Under the pieces are notes generated by a model. It was not told where the DNA came from. It made no database searches and worked only from the letters and a program-made list of their open reading frames with translations. Positions 58,301 through 64,000 of a DNA stretch of 64,000 nucleotides are shown here, piece after piece (the first letter of the stretch is position 1; each line of letters opens with the position of its first letter). This DNA is from Camarhynchus parvulus (Eukaryota > Chordata > Aves > Passeriformes > Thraupidae), in the NCBI RefSeq assembly GCF_901933205.1, contig NC_044597.1:3890474-3954473 (forward strand), given 5' to 3'. Made by a program: the position numbers and the translations under genes.

Positions 58301-61300
58301 CTCTGAGCTGGGACAGGCTGGGAGGAGCCTGAGGACAGCTCAGAGCTGGAGTTAAAGGTTGGATTTGATGATCTGGGAGTAAAATTATCGTGATTTTGTG
58401 ATTCTGAGGTCGCACAGACCGAGTTCAAAGTCCTGCCAGAGTCCAGACTTCGCTTTTCCAGGGGGATTTGTGGGGTCTGGTGGGAATTCCCAGGGCCCAG
58501 AGAGGAATGGGAATTTCCTCCTGGAGCAGGGAAAAAGGGAAAGCACAGCCTGGAGCAAAACCTTCACCCCTGACAGCCAGTCCTGCCCTAGGGCAATCCC
58601 CCCAAAAAAATCACAGAAAACTCCACCAAAAGCCCAATTAGCAGCTCCAAGCACTAATTAGAGCACAGACAAGTGTCCTTTAACACTCAAGCACCACACC
58701 CAGAGTGCCCAGCTGCTGCTTCTTGCTGGGATTTCCACTTTAAACCCTTCAAGGAACCGATTCCCCCCTCCAAGGCCAGCCTGGATCTGTGTCCCCGCAG
58801 GGACCAAGCCCTGCTGTCACCTCCCCAGGTGCCACACCCCGTGCACAAACATTGCCAGGCTCTGGGGACGTGACTCAGCCCTGGAGAGGACAATTCTCCT
58901 CCTTTTAATTGCTCTCAGCCACGGATTTGTTCCTCCCCTCTGCTCACAGCAGTTCCTCCAGCTGCAGAGGCTTTGCTCCTCCATCCTCTCCCAGGGTGGT
59001 TTTGCCCTTTTCCCAGTTTTTTGGGCTCCTGCAGGATGGATCAGCGGCTGGATCCTGAGTTTTTGGGGCTGTCCTGGGGGGGGTGAAGGGTCCTTTCCAA
59101 GCCCTTCCCAGCAGGAGCTGCCAGGGATGGCACCGTGGATCTGCAGGGGTGAACTGAGCACAACCCCAGAGCCTTCTCCTCCTCAAGGAATGGCCCAGCT
59201 CCCAGGAGGAACTGCCACAGCCACCAGATCCCTGGGATCCAGCAGAGGAAAAACCCCAATCCCAAATCCAGGAACAGCAGAAAATCCTTCTGATCCAGCA
59301 GGGAAATAATCCCAATTCCAGCTCCAGGAACAACAGCAGATCCCTGGGATCTAGCAGGGACACAACCCCAATCCCAAACCCAGGAACAGCAGCAGATCCC
59401 TCTAATTCCAATCTCAAATCCAGGAACAGCAAATCCCTGTGATCCAGCAGGAAAACAACCCCAATCCCAGATGCAGGAACAGCAGCAGATCCCTGGAATC
59501 CAGCAGAGGAAAAACTCCAATTCCAAATCTGGGAACAGCAGCAGATCCCTGGGATCCAGCAGGGAAACAATCCCAATCCCAAATCCAGGAACAGCAAATC
59601 CCTCTGATCCAGCAAGGAAATAATCCTAATCTCAGCTCTGGGAGCAGGAACAGCAAATCCCTGTGATCCAGCAGGGAAACAACCCCAATCCCAAATCCAG
59701 GAGCAGCAGCAGATCCCTGGGGTCCAGCAGATCCCTCTGATCCCAATCCCAGCTCCAGAAACAGCAGCAGATCCCTCTGATCCCAATCCCAAATCCAGGA
59801 ACAGCAAATCCCTCTGATCCAACAGGGAAACAACCCCAATCCCAAAACCAGAACAGCAGCAGATCCCTCTCATCCCAATCCCAGCCCACAGCAGGACTCT
59901 GGCAGGCTCTGCTCCCATCCCAGAGCATTCCCAGCACACTCCTGCCCCAGTTCCCACCAGGGATTGCTCAGCAGGGCCATTCCCAGCCCGAGGCTCCTCC
60001 CAAGGGATCTGGGAAGAGATTTAGGATCTGGGATCCCTTGGGAAGTGTCCATAGAGCATTTTCCCTGTCCCCAGCCTCACTGCCACTGCTCCCTGTCTCA
60101 CAGACAGAGTGGAATTAATGCTGGATCCACAAAATCTGAGGCAGCACTAAAAAGAGGTTGGAGCAGGGCTGGACACAGGGGAGCAGGAGTTATTTCAGCT
60201 TCCAGGAACATTCTGCTCGCTGTGGAAAGAGGACAGGATCCAAATGGGGTTTGGGGGAGGATGAACTCCCTGTGCTTCCCAATCCTGAGCCTGGAGGGGA
60301 TCCCAGGTGATCCCACATCCCAGCAGCCTGGACAGGATTTATTTCTAAGTGTGCATATTTTGGAAACTCTTCTGACCAGCATAACCTCAGTGGAAAATGA
60401 CAAATTTAAAGGAAAACAGCCCTAAAACTTTCCAGGTTATCCAGGTGAGTGGGTCAGAGGTAACCCATGCTGGGGAAATGAAAGATTCCTAAGGTTTATA
60501 ATCATGGAATGGTTTGGGATGGAAGGGACCTTCAAACTCATCCAGCGCCATCCCTGCCATGGGCAGGGACATCTCCCACTGTCCCCAGGCTGCTCCAATC
60601 CCTGTCCAGCCCAGCTTTGGGCATTTCCAGAGATCCAGAGGCAGCCACAGCTGCTCTTTTCCCACCAGGCAAAACTTTTGCTCCACACCTGGGGCAAACC
60701 CCATAACCTGGGGGCAAACCCCATAACCTGGGGAGCAAACCCCATAACCTGGGGAGCAAACCCCATAACCCTGGAGGGGGGCAAACCTCACAACATGGGG
60801 ACTCCAGGATTTGAGGACAACCCCCAGAGGAACCCCCTGGGCTGGAGGAGATGAGCCCAGGGTGAGGCTCAGCTCAGGGTAAGCCCAGCCCAGCCCTCGG
60901 GTGTCACTTCCCCTGCGGAAGCCAGAGCCAGCAGTGGCACTGTCCCCATGGGGGCAGGGACAGCGATGTCCCCAAAGCCACTCGGGGCACGCCAGGGCGG
61001 TGGGGAGGTGGTCAGGCTCTGGGTTTTCCATCAATCCCAAAGGGAAGTGGGGTTTCCCTGGTTCTGGGAGCAAAGGCACACCCCAAGGTTGGGGCTGTGC
61101 CCTACGGCTGCCCTTCGGACTCTGCCCGGGAAAAACAGGGACAGGAGAGGGACAGCAGGAGACTGGAGTCCCCACAGGACTCCATGGGCTGGGAAAAGCA
61201 GGGACAGAGAGAGGAACTCCAAACAGGGATAGAGACAACTCCAAAGGCTGGGAAAAGCAGGGACAGAGGAATTCCAAGGGCCAGGAAAAGGAAGGATAGA

Positions 61301-62826
61301 GGAAGTTCAAAGGCTGGGAAAAGTAGGGACAGAAGAATTCCAAGGGTCAGGAAAAGCAGGGACAGAGGAATTCCAAGGGTCAGGAAAAGCAGGGACAGAG
61401 GAATTCCAAGGGTCAGGAAAAGCAGGGATACAGGAATTCCAAGGGTCAGGAAAAGCAGGGACAGAGGAATTCCAAGCAGGGCCAGAGGCACTCCAAGGCC
61501 TGCCCACGGTTTTATGGGAACTGGGGCAGCGTTCCGGGAAAAGGGCAGCCGGAGGCGCTCCGGGGCGGGGTGAGCCGCACCACGAGCCGGCCGAGCCCCG
61601 GCTCCTCGGAAGAGGAAGTGGGTGAGGAGCCCGAGGAGGACAAGATGGTGACTGCGGGCTCCTGCCGGCTCCCAACAGCTGGAATAGACCCTCCCCAGCC
61701 CCCCACAGCTGGAAAACACCATCCCCTGGAGCTCAGGGAGCCCAGGAGCACCAGGGAGCCACGGCTCATCCCCTTCCCTGCCGGCAATCCTGGGATCCCC
61801 CTTCCTTCCCGGTCAGCCTCAATCCTGACACTCCCCTTCCCTTCCAGTTATCCCCAACCCCACTTCCCTTCCAAACATCCAGAATCCCCAAGCCTTTCCA
61901 AATATCGCCAATCTCAGCACTCCTTTTCCCTTCCAGTTATGCCCAATCCCAGCACCCCTTTCCCCTTCCTGTCAGCCCCAACCCCAACACTCCCCTTCCC
62001 TTCCCAATATCCACAATCCCCAAACCTTTCCAAATATCCCCAACCCCAGCACTCCTTTTCCCTTCCAGTTATCCCCAATCCCCCTTCCCTTGAAATATCC
62101 ACAAACCCAAAACCCCTCTTCCCTTCCTTCTATCCACATCCTCAAAACCCCTTTTCCCTTCCAAATCTTCACGATCCCCAAATCCCTTTCCCTTCCAAAC
62201 ATCCACAATCCCCAAATCCCTTTCCCTACCAAATATCCACATCCCCAAAACCCCTCTTCCTTTCCAAATATCTACAGCCCCCAAACCCTTTTCCCTTCTA
62301 AATATCCACAAATCCCAAACCCCCCTTTCCCTTCCAGTTATCCCCCGACCCCTTTTCCCTTCCTATTGTCCCCAGTCCCAACACCCAGCAGCTCCTGGAG
62401 GCTCCCAGGGCCCAGAGCCACTCACAGCCCCAAATCTCAGTTTTTAGGGGTGATAGTTCAGCTCCCAGCCATTCCCGGCCTCAGGAAGAAGCATCATCCC
62501 TTAAAAATGCGAGCAACAGGGTCTGCCGGAGCTCAGGAATGCCGCTGGAGAGCGGAGCGTTCTTCCCAGTTACTTTTTTTAGTCCCTAAACTGGTTGTCC
62601 CAGAAGCCTGGGAGAGGAGGGGAAGGAGAGCAAAGGAAATCCCATGGGAAGAGAAGCGGGAATGGAGCCCCACCATCACCTTCCCCACCTCCAGTTTCCA
62701 CCAGAGCTTTGGTTTTGAGAGGAAAATACTCCAAAAAAAAAAAAATTCCAGGTTAAGGGAGGCAGCCCCGGAGTGGAGGAATGGGATTTTGGAACAGGGA
62801 AGTAGCAACTGGGATGGAAGATTTGG

Positions 62827-62863
<37 letters not shown>

Positions 62864-63543
62864 GGAAAAAGCTCGATAATGGAAACCAGATGAGGTTCCC
62901 GGCTTCAGGGAAGCGTTAACTGTTGCTTTCCTTGGGCCTCCACACGGATGTGCCGCCTTTGAATAGGAGATACTCCAATAAACAGAAATATTTGCTATGG
63001 AAAGAAGAGCTGGGGATGCTGCCGGAGCCCCCAGGGCAAAGAGCTCCGTCCCTGTCCCCTCCCCCTGGGGACCCTCGGGACGCCGGGGGCTCCAGGGACC
63101 CCCGGGACATGGGGGAGAACATGGAAATACCCCCGGGAAAGGGGGGTGGGAGGGACCCAGATCCCCTGGGGTCCCACCAGGAGGGGATCCAGCGCGGAAA
63201 TCCCCCCGGGAAAAGCGAGGTTTGAAGTGGGAAAGCGTGGAAATATTCCCGGGAATAGGGCGGGGGGAGAGCCGTGTCCATAAGGAAGTGCCACCCGCGG
63301 GTTGTGGGGGGGAGGCTGGAATCCTACCGGAGACCCCCCAGCACAACGGGATCCCATGGAAAACCCGCCAGGAATGGGGATGAGGGAAAAACCATTCCAT
63401 GCAGAGGCGATCCTATGGGGAAAAAAATCCCAAATCCTTGTCCCAGTCCCCACGTGCCACCCTGCGGAGCTCACCTTATCCAAGCAGTTCACCTTCTCCG
63501 TGGGATACACGATCTTCCCGCAGCGCGCACAGTTGGGATTCAT
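40225..63543 (-). CDS. LASP1: LASP1, LIM and SH3 protein 1, complete
   Basis: Seven coding exons on the - strand: 63475-63543, 57481-57575, 49096-49180, 44230-44337, 41772-41916, 40766-40869, 40225-40398; 780 nt, 259 residues plus TGA (human 261). The LIM domain has all eight zinc ligands (C5, C8, H26, C29, C32, C35, C53, H56). Two nebulin-type repeats follow at about 61-131, then a Gln/Pro-rich linker and an SH3 domain at 203-259 (ALYDY-type AVYDYNA, DELSF-type DEVSF, GWMYG, PANYVE). LASP1 is an actin-binding scaffold at focal adhesions and the cell edge. Ser146 keeps the RRxS kinase context; the linker Tyr169 has lost the proline at +3. The start is fixed by [10 protein letters not shown], identical to the family. 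Intron 1 and intron 2 are long and repeat-rich. Confidence 0.97.
40405..40525 (-). repeat. Short tandem repeat in LASP1 intron 6
   Basis: Four units of about 33 bases containing gtcactgtcacag and ccaggggacatg. Confidence 0.7.
40766..40869 (-). CDS. LASP1: LASP1 exon 6, polyglutamine linker
   Basis: Acceptor ctccccag, donor in a seven-G run (ggg|gtgag). Reads VY, seven Gln (pure CAG), [26 protein letters not shown]. The exon edge is set by the frame needed for KRFRAVYDY. Confidence 0.93.
40900..41725 (-). repeat. Minisatellite in LASP1 intron 5
   Basis: About 27 units of 25-32 bases (gcactgggatttgggtgg / atcctgc / gatgtggagggaagg) filling nearly the whole intron between exons 5 and 6. Confidence 0.93.
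41772..41916 (-). CDS. LASP1: LASP1 exon 5, second nebulin repeat and linker
   Basis: Acceptor cattgcag, donor acag|gtgggg. Reads [48 protein letters not shown]. Contains Ser146 in RRNS. Confidence 0.95.
42590..43120 (-). repeat. Minisatellite, aggaacagccccaggagcag
   Basis: About 40 short units of 6-18 bases on a caggaacagccc theme, with one longer perfect 66-base duplication around 42,860-42,980. Confidence 0.9.
43605..44035 (-). repeat. 20-bp repeat, ctccctaaaattactatgaa
   Basis: About 21 units; AT-rich, unlike the GC-rich arrays around it. Confidence 0.93.
44230..44337 (-). CDS. LASP1: LASP1 exon 4, nebulin repeat
   Basis: Acceptor cgcccccag, donor aac|gtgagt, 36 whole codons. Reads [20 protein letters not shown] then [16 protein letters not shown], with the nebulin YKEEFEK motif. 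Confidence 0.96.
44455..45190 (-). repeat. Minisatellite upstream of LASP1 exon 4
   Basis: About 60 units of 10-13 bases (catccctgagc, attcctgaac, catcccagtg) with a higher-order pattern of 60-120 bases. Confidence 0.92.
45505..45590 (-). repeat. 27-bp tandem repeat
   Basis: Three units of aaaacccttcacacatcaaaccct. Confidence 0.9.
45940..46740 (-). repeat. Minisatellite, catccctgtcaccc family
   Basis: Units of 15-25 bases; the middle part (46200-46410) changes to ggatcccaaatctctgatatcccccc. Confidence 0.85.
47335..47520 (-). repeat. aaacagcagcagggaaaaaatcccagg repeat
   Basis: Six units of 22-28 bases separated by A runs. Confidence 0.85.
47840..48010 (-). mobile_element. CR1 LINE fragment
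   Basis: gggacatttccagggatggtgaccccaccactgccc to acaatgtgaggctgtttcctctcaccctg matches a more internal part of the CR1 3' region, reverse oriented. Confidence 0.6.
48484..48720 (+). mobile_element. Interspersed LTR-like repeat, copy 4
   Basis: Opposite orientation to copies 1-3: gggaaatggatttgtaggaaat, then tcttatttgaggtaagaaatg and atattgttgagagagaaatgaaattagaaataag. Confidence 0.55.
48745..49075 (+). repeat. Tandem duplication next to LASP1 exon 3
   Basis: Two copies of a 145-180 base block (tttgggaagca, agaaaatcatggaatt, gaaagggcccctctggagagggaa, ggggaaaggtcagggtgggttttcccc). The second ends about 20 bases from the exon 3 donor. Confidence 0.88.
49096..49180 (-). CDS. LASP1: LASP1 exon 3
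   Basis: Acceptor ccctctgcag, donor cag|gtgagc. Reads [20 protein letters not shown] then QQSELQSQ; last LIM ligand H56 and the start of the first nebulin repeat. Confidence 0.96.
49265..49345 (-). mobile_element. CR1 LINE 3' end, short
   Basis: aattgtggagtcattcaggctggaaaagccctccaggatcatcgag, reverse oriented. Confidence 0.6.
49890..50335 (-). mobile_element. CR1 LINE 3' fragment, about 450 bp
   Basis: Longest CR1 copy in the window: cttcaagatcatcgagtccaa, tttgttaaacacctccagggatggtgactcc, cagctcgaggctgtgtgctctgg, cctcatctggacacatcccagcccctcc. Confidence 0.85.
51365..51765 (+). mobile_element. CR1 LINE fragment
   Basis: Forward orientation: cagggacaggacaaaggaagggtg, aggttcaggctggatttcgggaaaggttcc, gaggctgccagagctccaggagggtttggacaac, ending before cccaaacac. 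Confidence 0.65.
51975..52650 (-). repeat. Approximately 38-bp minisatellite in LASP1 intron 2
   Basis: About 17 units with gattcccaggggatggaaattcatccctctgagc, with a few longer units containing ggaagaaggagagggctgagc. Confidence 0.93.
53765..53990 (-). repeat. Minisatellite, ccccaatcccaaatccaggaacagca, array 1
   Basis: About seven units of 26-60 bases in LASP1 intron 2; the same family as 59225-59885 in intron 1. Confidence 0.9.
55600..55735 (+). mobile_element. CR1 LINE 3' fragment
   Basis: aagtgtcccaggccaggttggatgg to tttaaggtcccttctcacccaaatc, forward. Confidence 0.75.
55853..55995 (+). repeat. Direct repeat flanking LASP1 exon 2, copy A
   Basis: cttctaaggactgccagtgcataagga, gatgttaagaagcattttgggtccacag, ccttctggataagg and gaatatccag match 57697-57890 in order. 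Confidence 0.85.
55985..56215 (+). repeat. Purine-rich repeat, ggcccaggaaaaaaa
   Basis: Units of about 20 bases separated by long A runs. Confidence 0.85.
56355..56480 (-). repeat. 30-bp repeat, cgcacagaggggatttcggggg
   Basis: Four to five near-identical 30-base units; 30 is divisible by three, so frames stay open. Confidence 0.92.
56550..57340 (-). repeat. Minisatellite, cacaggaggatcccc
   Basis: About 50 irregular units of 10-18 bases, reaching toward LASP1 exon 2. Confidence 0.92.
57355..57476 (-). repeat. 12-bp repeat, gcaggccccaca, at the LASP1 exon 2 donor
   Basis: Ten almost perfect 12-base units. The last one runs into ggcactcac, the donor, leaving about five bases between array and exon. 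Confidence 0.95.
57481..57575 (-). CDS. LASP1: LASP1 exon 2
   Basis: Acceptor gttgcag, donor gc|gtgagtgcc. Reads [20 protein letters not shown] then [11 protein letters not shown]; carries LIM ligands H26, C29, C32, C35 and C53. Its donor lies five bases from a 12-bp minisatellite. Confidence 0.96.
57697..57890 (+). repeat. Direct repeat flanking LASP1 exon 2, copy B
   Basis: Same order of blocks as copy A with an extra ~35-base insert (ctcgggaccagccagg...). Lies in intron 1, while copy A lies in intron 2. Confidence 0.85.
59225..59885 (-). repeat. Minisatellite, ccaatcccaaatccaggaacagca, array 2
   Basis: About 18 units of roughly 26-60 bases in LASP1 intron 1 (cagcagatccctgggatccagcagggaaacaa and variants). 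Confidence 0.93.
60500..60660 (-). mobile_element. CR1 LINE 3' fragment
   Basis: atcatggaatggtttgggatggaagggacc to gccacagctgctcttt, reverse; includes the terminal atggaat motif. Confidence 0.85.
60675..60790 (-). repeat. 22-bp repeat, accccataacctggggagcaa
   Basis: Five units directly after the CR1 fragment. Confidence 0.92.
61190..61480 (-). repeat. 33-bp minisatellite, gggacagaggaattccaagggtcaggaaaagca
   Basis: About nine units; the 33-base period keeps all frames open. Confidence 0.93.
61780..62365 (-). repeat. Pyrimidine-rich minisatellite, cccttcccttccaaatatcc
   Basis: About 22 units of 22-32 bases ending in atccccaatccc or ccacaaacccc. Confidence 0.9.
62827..62860 (+). repeat. Poly-A tract
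   Basis: 34 uninterrupted A, the longest mononucleotide run in the window; its length may be an assembly approximation. Confidence 0.95.
63475..63543 (-). CDS. LASP1: LASP1 exon 1 coding part
   Basis: [20 protein letters not shown] then LDK, 23 codons; first half of the LIM domain with C5 and C8. Donor aag|gtgagc. ATG context is cgccATGa. Confidence 0.96.
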
Positions 63544-63800
63544 GGCGGAAAACTCGCGTGGAAGAAGGAGGGGGAAAAAAAATAAAAAAAAAAATCACTC
63601 CCACCCTCCTCCGCCGCCTTCTTCTTCTTCTTGCACTGAGCCGCCGCCCGCGATGTCGCGACTTTAAATAGTCGGGAAGGGGAGGAGGCGGTGGGAAAAA
63701 GGAAAGGGGAGGGACAGCGGGGGCGGGGCGCGCACCTACGCGTGCGCGCACACGTAACGCGCGTGCGAGCGGGGCGCACACCCCCAGGGAGGCAGCGCCA
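63480..63800 (-). promoter_or_regulatory. LASP1: LASP1 CpG-island promoter
   Basis: CpG-dense DNA around and upstream of the LASP1 ATG, with a TATA-like gactatttaaagtc (63657-63670, - strand), GC boxes (cccgccc) near 63720 and alternating purine-pyrimidine cgcgtgcgcgcac near 63740. The exact start site is unknown. Confidence 0.6.
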
Positions 63801-63943
63801 AGGTGAAACACCCCTAAAAAGGGCTAAAAACAGCGTAAAAACCACAAGAAATTTGCATTGAGGGCGCGGCGGGATTCGAACTGGAGACCTGTGGGTCCGC
63901 GGCGCCGGTAGAGGGGATTCCTGGCGGGAGGCGCGCGGCGAGC

Positions 63944-64000
63944 GGGGGTATAGCTCAGTGGTAGAGCATTTGACTGCAGATCAAGAGGTCCCTGGTTCAA
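63944..64000 (+). tRNA. tRNA-Cys(GCA), 5' 57 nt, cut by window end
   Basis: GGGGGTATAGCTCAGTGG start with a canonical A box (tagctcagtggt), D arm, anticodon stem-loop tgactGCAgatca with anticodon GCA at 63976-63978, variable loop aggtc and the B box ggttcaa reaching the last base. The rest of the T arm and the acceptor 3' strand fall outside. No intron. Mammalian tRNA-Cys genes cluster beside LASP1, supporting conserved synteny. Confidence 0.93.

Overview
This is a piece of a vertebrate nuclear genome, almost certainly a bird and possibly a songbird. It has intron-rich genes with GT-AG splice sites, many short CR1 LINE 3' ends, an unusually dense set of GC-rich minisatellites, and CpG-rich promoters. 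The gene order PLXDC1 - FBXO47 - (LASP1 neighbour) - LASP1 - tRNA-Cys matches the human 17q12 interval, which in chicken maps to microchromosome 27. The species call and the mapping are inference; the genes themselves are read directly from the sequence.

Layout. (1) 1-11,650: the last seven coding exons of PLXDC1 on the + strand (886-10671), encoding the end of the ectodomain, the PSI domain, the membrane span and the cytoplasmic tail. Its introns and 3'UTR are full of tandem repeats. (2) 11,650-23,060: no recognised coding exon, only minisatellites, CR1 pieces, AT-rich microsatellites and one CpG-rich patch near 19.0-19.3 kb that is the best candidate for the FBXO47 promoter. (3) 23,063-33,575: a complete ten-coding-exon FBXO47 on the + strand, 449 codons, with a polyadenylation signal. 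(4) 33.6-36.6 kb: mostly single-copy intergenic DNA. (5) 36.6-37.7 kb: a CpG island carrying, on the - strand, a 25-codon ORF for a nearly pure transmembrane microprotein. A splice donor follows its stop, and a downstream acceptor and AATAAA are present. This is probably the 'LASP1 neighbour' gene. (6) 38.28-63.54 kb: a complete seven-coding-exon LASP1 on the - strand (LIM, two nebulin repeats, linker, SH3; 259 aa) with a CpG-island promoter. (7) 63,944-64,000: the first 57 nt of a tRNA-Cys(GCA) gene, transcribed away from LASP1 and cut off by the window end.

The genes are not a functional unit. PLXDC1 is a cell-surface receptor-like protein, FBXO47 a germ-line F-box protein and LASP1 an actin-associated scaffold. 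FBXO47 converges on the LASP1 neighbour/LASP1 pair. The points most worth following up are the transmembrane microprotein, a six-codon uORF whose stop overlaps the FBXO47 start, a 26-nt inverted repeat just upstream of FBXO47 exon 8, a minisatellite directly against the LASP1 exon 2 donor, loss of the YxxP context at the conserved LASP1 tyrosine through a CAG run, and the recurrence of one minisatellite family in different introns of the same gene.
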